A stretch of 64,000 nt of DNA from Candidatus Thiothrix anitrata (GCF_017901155.1 NZ_CP072800.1:62001-126000); one strand, 5' to 3'; positions 8,159-16,900 are shown, counted from the stretch's first letter. A program made the numbers and translations. The notes: a model not told the origin generated them from the sequence alone.

Positions 8159-11100
8159 GAGCAGAATGCCCCAACATCGCTTTAAACAATCCTTGGGTGA
8201 TTTCCAGAAACTCGTCCCAGTGGGTTTCGAGCGGGTTTTCGTGGCGATATAACAAACGGTACTCAGGCTTGTCGCCCTCACCCGCGTAACCATAACTGCT
8301 TTCCCACTTGGTGGTTGCTTGCGCAGGGGTAGGCGCGTCCAGCTTTGCCATTTCAAATGCCGTTTTCGGGAAAAACGCCAGCGGCTGCTGCAAACCACGC
8401 CAATACCAAGCCAGCAATTGCTCCAATTGCGCTGCGGCATCGGTGACGGGCAGTAACTGCACATCTTTTTCCACACTCAACACCTGCGTGTGTCGCCCGT
8501 AGGTGGATTCGGATAACACATTCAGCACCAAATGTTGCAGCCAAATCCCTAACCACTGCCAGTAACTCAATTTACCCAATACGTATTCGCGCCGCCCGCT
8601 GCTATCCAACTGACCCAACACCCCACTCAAACTGAACTCACCCAACTCCAGATAAAAAGACTGCTGTTGCAATACTGGCAAGGGCTGCACCCGCTCGAAA
8701 AAGTCTTGAGTCACACTCACTTCACGCCCAAATAACAACGCACCCGGCGTACCGTGCGGCAATAAACCCTGCGCCCGCAACAACGGCAAGGCGGTTTCTG
8801 CTGCCTGCCCGCGACTCACGCACTGGAAAATTACTTCACGCAAGGTCGCATCGCTAAACTTTTCCAGCTCGAACGGTTCACGCACTGGCAAACTTTCATC
8901 GCGTTCGCCCAAACGCAACCCGAAACGCTCCTGCAAAAAGTAACGTGCAGGATGTTGGTAAAAACGGATTAAATCAGACAGGGTGAGTTGGCGGTAGTTA
9001 GAGTCGGGCGGGGGAAGAAACTGCCAACTTTCGCCCCCCCATACAGCCTCGCCGTCCCCCCCCGCCCCCAAAGTATTCTCCCACTCCTGCAAACGATGCT
9101 TCGTAATCAACGCGTTGCGTGTCGCGCCACAACGTTCAAGATAATCCAGCAATTCGCTGACTAACACCGACGGCGGCAATTCGCTATTATCCTGCTGACT
9201 TTGCCCCACATAGCTGATGTACAACCACTCCCGCGCTGACAGCACGCTTTCCAAAAACAAATAACGGTCTTCATCGCGTTTCAAACGATCACCGCGTCGC
9301 ACTTGCAACCCCATACGGTCAAAACTCGCACGGGTATCACGACGCGGAAACACCCCATCATTCATTCCAATAATGCCCACGAAACGAAACGGCACAGTCC
9401 GCATCGGCATCAACGCGCAAAAAGTAATGCCGCGCCCCAAAAAGCCATCCGCTTCGCTGCGTTTATCCAATTGTTCCAGCAACGCCGCTTGGAAGATTTC
9501 CCACGCTAACGGCTCCGCAAAACCGGCTTGCGTCACGGTTTTCTTGAGCTGATCTAAGGCCTGCCACACCATTGACAGGTTGGCAGTTTCGCCCACCACC
9601 GCGTGCAATACTTGACGTAAACGCTGATCCCACACCGCCAGCGGGTGGGTTTGCCCCTGCCAAGCGGCTAACCCCAACACCGCATCCAAAAGCTGTTGCA
9701 ACCGCGCCAACAGCAACGCAAGACTACCCTCAATGTCGTTGAACGGCAGTACATCCGCAAATAAATCCGCCCCCGGTAATGCATACCCCAGCAACAAGCG
9801 ATCCAAGCCGTATCGCCAAGTATGCTCCAGCGTTACCGCTCCACCTTGCGCATCGCGCATCCGCGTATCCGCACCCCAACGCACATTGACCGCCCGCATC
9901 CATGCCCGACACTGCATCACTTGCGCTTCATCCATCGCCAGATGTTCGCGCACTTCCTCAAATTCCAGCAACGCCAGCACGCTTTCCACATCGCAGCGAG
10001 TTTGCGGCAAACCTAACAACTGCTGACACAGATTTAGCATTCCTTGGGTAAAACGCGGGCTGCCATCAGCAATGCTGTACGGCAAAGGTGGATCAGCCGT
10101 GGCAAATACCGCCTCCAAATACGGCGCGTAAGTGTCAATATCGGGCATCATAATGACAATATCGGCGGGCGTTAGGCTCTCGTTTTTACTCAATAACACC
10201 ACAAGCTGTTGGTAGAGCACTTCGGCTTCACGTAGGGGGGAATGGCAGGAATGGAAGGCGATAGAAGAATGGTTAGCAGGTGGCAATGATTCCGGCATCC
10301 GCAAATGCAGGATGTCAGCTTGTAGTTGTTGCAACAAGGTGGGGCACCCCCCCCCCTCCCCAACCCTCCCCCCGCAAGGGGTGGAGGGAGAAAGAACAAA
10401 CAAAGTGTCGTCAGTTTCCGCATTGGCTTCGAGCAGTTGATCGAGGAAATCCCGCCCCTGCCTGCCCCACGAAGCCAGTAACGGGTTCCCCACCGTGGTC
10501 AGTGCTTGCGCTTCCGGGCTTTGTTTACGCCGCCGCTTTTCGGACTCAATATCACCCCAGTATTCAATACTTGGATTCATCAAATACACGTGAATGTCGA
10601 TGTATTGCGCTACCTGCGTCAGCAATTGCACATAACCGGGCGACAACACCGGCACAGAAAAAAAGCTGATGCGCGTGGGTAGAGGCGAACCTGTATGTTC
10701 ACCCTGCTGCATAGCGGCGGCGAAACGTGCTTGCAAGCGCACCCAATGCGGCAGTTTTTGCGCACCTGCAACACGCCACCACAGTCGTTGTTGCCACCCT
10801 TCGACTTCGCTCAGGGAGCTATCCCCTCGCTGGCTGAGCGGAGTCGAAGTCGCTTCCCACTCCCGAATCCAGTCCGGGCGAAAAAACAGGTATTGGTCAA
10901 ACACTTTGGCAATTTGTCCCGCCAATTGCCAAGCACCCGCTGCACCCGTCGCGAGATAATGGTTTAACTCCGGCCACTCATCCGGTTCTTGCAAAAACAC
11001 CGTCAACAATCGCCAACGCAAACTCGCTGGCGCACACGGGTCTTTTTCCGGCACATCACTCAATACCGCCCGCAATAACTCCCACGTCATTTCAGCAGGA

Positions 11101-11288
11101 AACAAATAGCGGATATTCGCGCTAATACCGTTAAAACGCGCCGTTTGTAGTGATAACCAACGCCCCATGCCGCTGTTTTGCACCACCACCATTTCATGGG
11201 TTAATGGCGACAACGGATCAATCCGCTGAAGAGCGGCGAAATGCTGTGCAAGGCGTTCTAACTGATTGGATTGGTGTAGGTAAAGCAT
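8142..11288 (-). CDS. recC: RecBCD subunit RecC, carrying two in-frame repeat insertions
   Basis: Gamma subunit of exodeoxyribonuclease V: it recognises Chi and binds RecB and RecD in double-strand break repair. The start at 11288 (MLYLHQSNQLERLA) matches the conserved N-terminus of the family; the upstream 20 codons are not family-like. The protein is 1048 aa, within range. It contains GMGRWL, MMPDIDTYAPYLEAVF and IIGMNDGVFPRRD. Two stretches (about residues 147-164 and 298-316) are encoded by GC-rich palindromic repeats, and the last residues are encoded by a third. No recB or recD is visible nearby; recC here stands alone. Confidence 0.93.
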   Translation of the reverse strand: MLYLHQSNQLERLAQHFAALQRIDPLSPLTHEMVVVQNSGMGRWLSLQTARFNGISANIRYLFPAEMTWELLRAVLSDVPEKDPCAPASLRWRLLTVFLQEPDEWPELNHYLATGAAGAWQLAGQIAKVFDQYLFFRPDWIREWEATSTPLSQRGDSSLSEVEGWQQRLWWRVAGAQKLPHWVRLQARFAAAMQQGEHTGSPLPTRISFFSVPVLSPGYVQLLTQVAQYIDIHVYLMNPSIEYWGDIESEKRRRKQSPEAQALTTVGNPLLASWGRQGRDFLDQLLEANAETDDTLFVLSPSTPCGGRVGEGGGCPTLLQQLQADILHLRMPESLPPANHSSIAFHSCHSPLREAEVLYQQLVVLLSKNESLTPADIVIMMPDIDTYAPYLEAVFATADPPLPYSIADGSPRFTQGMLNLCQQLLGLPQTRCDVESVLALLEFEEVREHLAMDEAQVMQCRAWMRAVNVRWGADTRMRDAQGGAVTLEHTWRYGLDRLLLGYALPGADLFADVLPFNDIEGSLALLLARLQQLLDAVLGLAAWQGQTHPLAVWDQRLRQVLHAVVGETANLSMVWQALDQLKKTVTQAGFAEPLAWEIFQAALLEQLDKRSEADGFLGRGITFCALMPMRTVPFRFVGIIGMNDGVFPRRDTRASFDRMGLQVRRGDRLKRDEDRYLFLESVLSAREWLYISYVGQSQQDNSELPPSVLVSELLDYLERCGATRNALITKHRLQEWENTLGAGGDGEAVWGGESWQFLPPPDSNYRQLTLSDLIRFYQHPARYFLQERFGLRLGERDESLPVREPFELEKFSDATLREVIFQCVSRGQAAETALPLLRAQGLLPHGTPGALLFGREVSVTQDFFERVQPLPVLQQQSFYLELGEFSLSGVLGQLDSSGRREYVLGKLSYWQWLGIWLQHLVLNVLSESTYGRHTQVLSVEKDVQLLPVTDAAAQLEQLLAWYWRGLQQPLAFFPKTAFEMAKLDAPTPAQATTKWESSYGYAGEGDKPEYRLLYRHENPLETHWDEFLEITQGLFKAMLGHSAPLAVP
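10343..10395. repeat. Family A palindromic repeat inside recC
   Basis: GC-rich inverted repeat with CACCCCCCCCC and CCCTCCCCAACCCTCCC on one side and CAAGGGGTGGAGGGAG on the other. It lies wholly in the recC reading frame and encodes about residues 298-316 (SPSTPCGGRVGEGGG), a low-complexity Gly/Pro/Ser stretch unlike the flanking RecC sequence. The frame is preserved on both sides. A run of nine or more C makes this spot prone to length errors. Confidence 0.7.
10799..10849. repeat. Family B palindromic repeat inside recC
   Basis: The arms CTTCGACTTCGCTCAG (10799-10814) and CTGAGCGGAGTCGAAG (10834-10849) are inverted copies with one mismatch. The element is in frame in recC and encodes about residues 147-164 (STPLSQRGDSSLSEVEG). 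It shares its core with the repeat over the recC stop at 8115-8158. Confidence 0.75.
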
Positions 11289-11420
11289 GGGGTGATTGTA
11301 ACAGGAGTTACTGAATAAATTGACATGGAAGCTGAACATAAGCTTCAACGATTCAGAACATAACTATTCGCCTCACTGATCAATGATTTAAGGGGTTTTG
11401 GTCTTTTATTTTTCCGGCTA

Positions 11421-11777
11421 TTGTGGCAAAAGGTGGGTATTTCCCAATCATTCCAACCCCTACTACAAAGTGAAACTCATGAAAAAAACCCACCAGCCAA
11501 ACAGCGTAGCCGTTTAAGCCCACGTCAGGCAAGCAAAATTAAGCAGCGCGACGTATCAGCCCAAAAGCGTGTCATTGCCGCGCAGCAGCGCAAAAAAACC
11601 GCCTTGGTGTATGAAATGCACCGCACCATCCTCCAACACTTCCCCCACCTTCTGGATTGGATGCGCCAAGTGGATGACCGCCGCAAGAAAGCCTCGGATT
11701 ATGAACTGGCAGCCCACCTGACGGCTTGTCTGGCCTTGTTTTTGTTTAAGTCCGAATCGCGTAACCAATACAGTTAA
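11421..11777 (+). pseudogene. Transposase-like N-terminal fragment
   Basis: Open frame of at most 118 codons with no convincing start (TTG at 11421, no ribosome site). The C-terminal part, residues about 60-116 (HFPHLLDWMRQVDDRRKK, then AHLTACLALFLFKSESRNQ), resembles the N-terminal region of a DDE transposase group in which a helix and then LFLFK-x-SRN precede the catalytic domain. The basic N-terminal part is Lys/Arg/Gln-rich. The frame stops at 11777 just where an LRAT-like fragment begins, so only the beginning of a transposase would remain. The family assignment is tentative. Confidence 0.4.
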
Positions 11778-11788
11778 CATTAACATCA

Positions 11789-12139
11789 GGAGTTATTGAA
11801 GAAACAACGCTTGAAGACTTCAGTAATGGACGCGGGTATAGCGTAAAAACCTACGACAAGCCACAATTTACGGGATTAGTCGTTGTCCAACGCGCCAAGT
11901 CCAAACTAGGAGAAGATCAATACAGTGTTTTCTCCAATAACTGTGAACACTTCTGCACATGGTGCATCAACGACGAACACCATAGTGAGCAGATTAAGCA
12001 AGCTAAAATAGCATCAGAAAAAGGACTTGTGGCTTTTACTGTATTGAGGAAACACATTCCGGCAAAAGTGTCCATACCCCTCAGCCTCTTTTACACAGCG
12101 TATCATTTTCTACAAAAAAATCAAAACTCTCAAAGCTAA
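11789..12139 (+). pseudogene. LRAT-domain protein, N-terminally truncated remnant
   Basis: A frame of 116 codons plus stop that was not called as a gene because it has no start. It begins GVIEETTLEDFSNGRGY and contains SKLGEDQYSVFSNNCEHF followed by CTWCINDEHHSEQ, which is the catalytic Cys segment (NCEHF) and downstream part of the lecithin:retinol acyltransferase (LRAT/NlpC-P60 superfamily) domain. A hydrophobic or aromatic tail follows (VSIPLSLFYTAYHF). The usual N-terminal part with the catalytic His is missing; an in-frame stop lies at 11762-11764 and a transposase-like fragment abuts the break. It is therefore read as a gene cut by an insertion followed by deletion. Confidence 0.7.
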
Positions 12140-12328
12140 ATATTTTTAAAGAACATCCTCCGGTAATCGTGCCGGAGTCCTTGAGGTTTCGCATCACCAC
12201 TGCCACATCCCGCACAGGTTCAGATGCCTCCCCCAACGTCAACGGCATTTGAATACGTATTTTGTAAAATCATGCCGATGTAATTATCAAGCAACCGCAT
12301 ACCCCGTATGCACGCGCACAGATGGCGA

Positions 12329-12622
12329 TCAAAAACCCAGCACAATTTCTTCCCTTGCCACACCGCCAGCCATCAATTCCTGAGCAATATCGCCTTCTGT
12401 ACCATTGTGTTGCAGCCAAACTTTACCATTGATCAAATCCAAGTGAATAACTGAACCATAAATTCGTTGCCCATTTATCCAACCAACGTGCATGAGTTGA
12501 TAGTGGTCATGTGCTTCGTCAAACAACAATTGGGTATCGACTTCCTTATCCACAGCGGAGAGGTCAGCATATTCTTTAAGTAGATTTTTGATAGCTTGAC
12601 GGTATAGCGTTAACTTATCCAT
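12329..12622 (-). CDS. XisI-family protein, C-terminally truncated
   Basis: 97 aa. The family is clear from MDKLTLYRQAIKNLLKEYA, then HDHYQLMHVGWINGQRIYG and GKVWLQHNGTEGDIA. XisI is named for the fdxN excision control factor of cyanobacteria; stand-alone XisH/XisI pairs are widespread in bacteria and their role is unclear. Intact members run on about 14 residues after VLGF with a conserved SPF...YAV-type end. Here a TGA stops the frame after VLGF, but reading on gives SPSVRVHTGYAVA and a second stop at 12287, so a nonsense mutation is likely. Its ATG overlaps the end of the xisH remnant, as in intact pairs. Probably not functional. Confidence 0.75.
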   Translation of the reverse strand: MDKLTLYRQAIKNLLKEYADLSAVDKEVDTQLLFDEAHDHYQLMHVGWINGQRIYGSVIHLDLINGKVWLQHNGTEGDIAQELMAGGVAREEIVLGF

Positions 12623-12745
12623 TGAGTTATAACCTCTTGATTAGGCTTAAATACAATCAGCTTAACTTGATATTGCCGAGACATTCCAGCCACTTTTTTC
12701 TAGGGCATGTTTAACGGTATTGTGATAGATGTCTCTGGCTGGCAT
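12610..12745 (-). pseudogene. XisH remnant (internally deleted, frameshifted)
   Basis: Two pieces of an XisH protein are joined by an out-of-frame deletion. From the ATG at 12745 the frame reads MPARDIYHNTVKHALEKSGW (the normal XisH N-terminus) and soon stops. In another frame, directly after, comes QYQVKLIVFKPNQEVITQW, the normal XisH C-terminus, ending TAA at 12610. A full XisH is about 135-140 aa; only about 45 codons remain. The C-terminal codons overlap the ATG of xisI. XisH has a PD-(D/E)XK-like nuclease fold in known families; that core is absent. Confidence 0.75.
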
Positions 12746-12759
12746 GGTTGGAGTGCGCT

Positions 12760-12936
12760 CTATATTGGATACCCATTGATGTTAGCAAAAGAGTTACTAG
12801 AACGCGATGCAACTCTATCTGAACTTCTGGTAATAATTGAGAGCCAAACTTCTTCTTCCATCGACAAGCCATGTTGCGCAGCACGGATGCGCAACTATGC
12901 CTTAAGATCATCATTCAGCTTACGGATAGTCAGCAT
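12760..12936 (-). pseudogene. FitA-type antitoxin remnant
   Basis: From the ATG at 12936 the translation is MLTIRKLNDDLKA, stop (TAG, 12895-12897), then LRIRAAQHGLSMEEEVWLSI in the same frame. This matches the ribbon-helix-helix N-terminal half of FitA/VapB-like antitoxins, which read TIRKLDDDLK...LRIRAAEHGRSMEEE. A nonsense codon and a degenerate C-terminal half show that it is dead. No PIN-domain toxin partner follows; the xisH remnant comes next. Confidence 0.65.
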
Positions 12937-12938
12937 TC

Positions 12939-15386
12939 TCACTTCACCGTAACAGAAAACGCCCCCGTTTTTTGCCGATAGTAAGTCGTTGCTTCCAGCG
13001 TATAAGTCCCCGCTGCCAGCGTCCGCTTGATTTGTGAATTGAGTGTACCGTTACTGTCATCATTAAAGGTCAGCACACTGCTATCTACACTACTGCCATT
13101 TAACAAATATAAGTAGGTATCTTGCTGACCAGACTTGAGATCAATGGTAACGGTAGCGGTTTGAGGCAAGGTAAAATGATAATGACGTGCGTAGTGAGTG
13201 CTGCCACGTTTACGCGCCGTACACGTTTCCCACTGCCCATTGGTAGTCGCGCCCAAAACCAAGACAGTGGGTTGGCAATTGTTCTGCGTAACGGGAGCGG
13301 TTGCTACTGCCGCACTAATGGTGAATTCACCCGCACGTCCCGCAGAATAGGTCGTGGCCTCCAACAGGTAAGTGCCTGCTGGCAGATGACGTACAATCTG
13401 CGAGTCGGTTGTACCATTACTATCATCATTAAAGGTCAGCACACTACTAGTGGTTTGATCACCTGCCAGTAAATATAGATAAGGGTCTTGCCTGCTTGAT
13501 TTCAGATCAAACTTTACGGTGGATACCGTTGCTAAGGTAAAGCGGTAATAACGTGCGAAAAACCCCCTGCCACGGTGCTGAGAAGTGCAGCCCGCAGCCC
13601 ATTGCCCTGTCAGCGTTTGCGCATTATTTAACACTACCGGTTCACATGTCGAGGTAGAGGTCGGAGCAACACCCACCGTCACGTTGGTAACACTGGTAGC
13701 GGTTAAGCCAACGTCATTAGTGACGGTTAAACGAAACGCCAGCGTACCAGCGGTTGCTGGAGCTACAAACGTAGGACTAGCCACCGAGTTATTGCTCAAG
13801 GTAACGGGTGTACCTGCGGTTTGTTGCCAATGATACTGACGAATACTACCGCCGTAGCCACCAGCGTTAGCTGTGCCTCGTAATGTCACGCCCGCTCCCA
13901 TAGACACGCTTTGGTTCGTACCTGCTTGCGCCGATGGTGGTGTTTTTACTGACATAACCGCTTGATAAGCATCCAACGCCCCCGCACCACACAGTGTCGT
14001 ATTACAGTCATTACCGGTTCCGCTAACAAAAGGACGGGCGGATGCTTTGAGTTTACGTTTCAGTAATGCAGGAATTTCACCAGCCGGAATACTGCCATCG
14101 CGCAAATGCGGGTTGGCTGCCAACATCAGTGCAATCACCCCGGAAACATGCGGCGTTGCCATGCTTGTTCCATGATAAGACGCATAAAGATGCTGATCGG
14201 TGGGAGCCGTTTTGCCACCATTCACTGTTGATAACACCGATACGCCGGGAGCTGCAATATCAACACCTGCTCCCGTATTACCGAAGCTGGCTTTACCACC
14301 GGTACGTGCCAAGGCGGTAACTGCAATCACATTGTTGCAGTTTGCAGGACGGTGCGCAGAGACATCGCGGTTGCTATTCCCGGCCGCAACGACAACCGTA
14401 GCACCACGCGCATTGGCTGCATCAATAGCACTTTGGTAAGTTATCCCGCAACTACCGTTACCGCCCAAACTCAGGTTAATCACTTTCGCTGGATTAGGAT
14501 TAGGCACGCCATTGACTGTTTCACCAGATGACCAACGAATCGCATCGCTAATATCCGATAAGTAACCGCCACATTTACCCATGCCTCGCGCCACTAAAAT
14601 TTTGGCATTCCACGCCACACCCGCCACGCCCACACCATTGTTGCTGACTGCACCTATTGTGCCTGCGACATGTGTGCCGTGCCATGAACTGTTGCGTACT
14701 GTGCATCCTAGAAACACGCTGTCAGTGGCATCCATTGCAGAAATCCAATCTCCCGGATCACTGGGATTGCTATCACGCCCGTCACCGTCATTGCCGCGTG
14801 CGGCCATATTGACGAAATCATACCCCGACCTTGCCGCTTGCCCACCCAATAAATTGGCAGACAAGTCCGGGTGATCCACCGCCCCAGTATCAACAACAGC
14901 AACCACAATATCTGGCGCGTTAGTAACTTCACCCCAAGCTGCTGGTAAGTTTGCCGCACCACCGTCAGCACTGGCGGCGTTGTAATGCCACTGACTCAAA
15001 AACTGTGGATCATTCGGCATAAGGGAACTGGTGGGAAACATCAACTGATCAGGCTCGGCGTATTCTACATCCGGGTTAGTGCGTAATAATGTGGCGTAAT
15101 CTTGCGCTTCCTGAAGCGTCATGATACCGGGTAATTGCACCACATGCGCATTATCCCCCATAGCACGCTCGTAATTCGCCGGAATGCCCAGCCCCACATT
15201 GGCAATCGCCGCTTCCACTTGGGTTTCCGCACTAAACATCATCGAACGTTGTGCCGTCGGGCGCAATTTAACAATAATCTGGTCGGTTGCCCCTGACAAT
15301 TGCGGCTGTAACGGTAACGGCTCTGCTGCCCAAACCTGAGCGGTTAACAACAAAACCAGTGGACTCAACCATAAACGCTGGAGCAT
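12939..15386 (-). CDS. Secreted subtilisin-like (S8) serine protease with PPC repeats
   Basis: 815 aa from the ATG at 15386, which gives a signal peptide (about 1-20, LVLLLTAQVWA). An inhibitor-like propeptide follows (about 30-115). The catalytic domain has D166 (VVDTGAVDHPDLS), H236 (SSWHGTHVAG) and S408 (HGTSMATPHVSG). An Ig/PKD-like domain (about 508-600) and two tandem pre-peptidase C-terminal (PPC) beta domains (about 605-705 and 718-815) follow, each with SVLTFNDDSNG and LEATTY. PPC domains are usually removed on maturation or help secretion. The frame opens upstream at 15458 but without a signal peptide at its front. Probably extracellular; the substrate is unknown. Confidence 0.92.
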   Translation of the reverse strand: MLQRLWLSPLVLLLTAQVWAAEPLPLQPQLSGATDQIIVKLRPTAQRSMMFSAETQVEAAIANVGLGIPANYERAMGDNAHVVQLPGIMTLQEAQDYATLLRTNPDVEYAEPDQLMFPTSSLMPNDPQFLSQWHYNAASADGGAANLPAAWGEVTNAPDIVVAVVDTGAVDHPDLSANLLGGQAARSGYDFVNMAARGNDGDGRDSNPSDPGDWISAMDATDSVFLGCTVRNSSWHGTHVAGTIGAVSNNGVGVAGVAWNAKILVARGMGKCGGYLSDISDAIRWSSGETVNGVPNPNPAKVINLSLGGNGSCGITYQSAIDAANARGATVVVAAGNSNRDVSAHRPANCNNVIAVTALARTGGKASFGNTGAGVDIAAPGVSVLSTVNGGKTAPTDQHLYASYHGTSMATPHVSGVIALMLAANPHLRDGSIPAGEIPALLKRKLKASARPFVSGTGNDCNTTLCGAGALDAYQAVMSVKTPPSAQAGTNQSVSMGAGVTLRGTANAGGYGGSIRQYHWQQTAGTPVTLSNNSVASPTFVAPATAGTLAFRLTVTNDVGLTATSVTNVTVGVAPTSTSTCEPVVLNNAQTLTGQWAAGCTSQHRGRGFFARYYRFTLATVSTVKFDLKSSRQDPYLYLLAGDQTTSSVLTFNDDSNGTTDSQIVRHLPAGTYLLEATTYSAGRAGEFTISAAVATAPVTQNNCQPTVLVLGATTNGQWETCTARKRGSTHYARHYHFTLPQTATVTIDLKSGQQDTYLYLLNGSSVDSSVLTFNDDSNGTLNSQIKRTLAAGTYTLEATTYYRQKTGAFSVTVK

Positions 15387-15586
15387 AAAACACCTCGACG
15401 ACCTAAACCCATAAATAAAATACACTTTAAAATCAATGAATAAAGTGTATTTAGCCAAGAACTATGGGGTTAAGCATAACGAGGACTGCTTAAAAAACCG
15501 TGCGCACCCTAGACTAGTGCCGTTTATTTCCAGACTAGAGCCGTTAGAGTATAAAAAAAGCGGATAAGCGGCATAAGCGAAACGCC

Positions 15587-16768
15587 TTACAACTGACTCA
15601 ATAATTGTGCATCAGGATAACCGTCAGCGGGTAATTTCAACTCCTGTTGAACCGAACGCACGGCTTTGCGGGTTTCTTCGCCAATAATGCCATCAACTTT
15701 GGTGATACCCAAACCGCGCTGCTGCAACTTTGCCTGTAACTGTTTAGTTTGCCCCAGACTCAACGTTGCTACCGGAGCATTACCGGAGCGCAATACCGGT
15801 GCACCTGACAAGCGAGTGGCGAAATAAGCAGCGGTAATAGAATAAACCGTGGAATCATTCCATGCCAAAAACACATCAAAGTTAGGGAACGCCAAAAATG
15901 TCGGGCCATTGCGCCCCATCGGTAACAACAACGCTGCCGTGCCGCTGCCACTCAATACGCCGCCGTCTGCTTGAGTAACGCCCTGTTCTGCCCAACTAGA
16001 CAGCGGTAATTTATTGTCCAAACGCGCTTGCGACCAGTCCATCTCACGCGGTACTTTCACCTCCTGCAACCAAGGCTCACCCGCACGCCAACCTGCGTTC
16101 TGCAACAATACCGCCGCAGAAGCCAAGGCATCCGCATGGGAACGGATTAAATCGCGTTTACCATCACCATCAAAATCAACGGCATGTTGATCATAACGTG
16201 ATGCAAGGAATTGCAACTGCCCCAACTCCCCCGCCCATGCGCCACGCATTTTCGCTGGTGTCACATCACCTTTTTGCACCAACCACAACGCATGTTTCAG
16301 CTCAGTGCGGAAAAAATCGGAGCGACGGCAATCCCACGCCAAGGTCAACAACGAACGTAACGTCGACATATCACCGGTATTGCCACCAAAATCAGTTTCC
16401 AAGCCCCAAAATGCGGCTAACACCTCACCCGGCACGCCAAATTGCTGTTCAATGCGTTTGAATAAATCGGCATTTTTCTTGAGTAATTCCCGGCCTTTAC
16501 CCAAACGGTAAGGCACAACTTTTTTCGCGGCAAAACTCAAAAAATCCAATGCGAAGGTTTGTTGCGAACGGTCACGCTGAATCACCGATTTGTCCGGTGT
16601 CATCCCTGCTAAGGCCGAATTAATCACGGCAGGCTTTAAACCGTCAGCCACCGCCTCCGCTTTGAATACTTTTAACCATGAAGGGAAAGCTTGTTCAGAA
16701 GTACACTCCGCCATCACTGGCGTTGACGCTAGGCACGCCAACAGGCATACGAATTTTAAATAGCGCAT
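15587..16768 (-). CDS. Lytic murein transglycosylase (MltB family) with peptidoglycan-binding domain
   Basis: Cleaves the MurNAc-GlcNAc bond in peptidoglycan, giving 1,6-anhydro ends. 393 aa with a signal peptide (about 1-20, CLLACLASTPVMA), so periplasmic; no lipobox is seen. The SLT_2/MltB catalytic domain contains AAFWGLETDFGGNTG (catalytic Glu) and GELGQLQFLASRY, with DFDGDGKRDL. A peptidoglycan-binding_1 domain forms the last 65 residues (GLGITKVDGIIGEETRKAV). About 200 bases of AT-rich sequence separate it from the protease gene downstream of it in position. The specific Mlt paralogue is not assigned. Confidence 0.92.
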   Translation of the reverse strand: MRYLKFVCLLACLASTPVMAECTSEQAFPSWLKVFKAEAVADGLKPAVINSALAGMTPDKSVIQRDRSQQTFALDFLSFAAKKVVPYRLGKGRELLKKNADLFKRIEQQFGVPGEVLAAFWGLETDFGGNTGDMSTLRSLLTLAWDCRRSDFFRTELKHALWLVQKGDVTPAKMRGAWAGELGQLQFLASRYDQHAVDFDGDGKRDLIRSHADALASAAVLLQNAGWRAGEPWLQEVKVPREMDWSQARLDNKLPLSSWAEQGVTQADGGVLSGSGTAALLLPMGRNGPTFLAFPNFDVFLAWNDSTVYSITAAYFATRLSGAPVLRSGNAPVATLSLGQTKQLQAKLQQRGLGITKVDGIIGEETRKAVRSVQQELKLPADGYPDAQLLSQL

Positions 16769-16900
16769 AAATCATCCTTGATGAAATTTCAAATAAGCAA
16801 CGAGTGGAGTATAGCAGGTACAGGCATTTTCAAGGGTGCAACCACGACCGTTACATTCAGGAAACTGAATCGTCTGTCTGACAACATCTTCCGGTTCCCA

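Noticed and set aside
8114-8476. 120-codon minus-strand frame near the recC end
   Set aside because: It overlaps recC in another frame and its C-terminus is only repeat sequence.
9463-9912. Several short frames antisense or out of frame within recC
   Set aside because: Shadows produced by GC-rich codon use; no start signals or family resemblance.
12140-12286. Short minus-strand frame (MPLTLGEASEPVRDV...) between the LRAT remnant and xisI
   Set aside because: About 55 codons with no ribosome site or recognised family; could be another gene fragment but cannot be supported.
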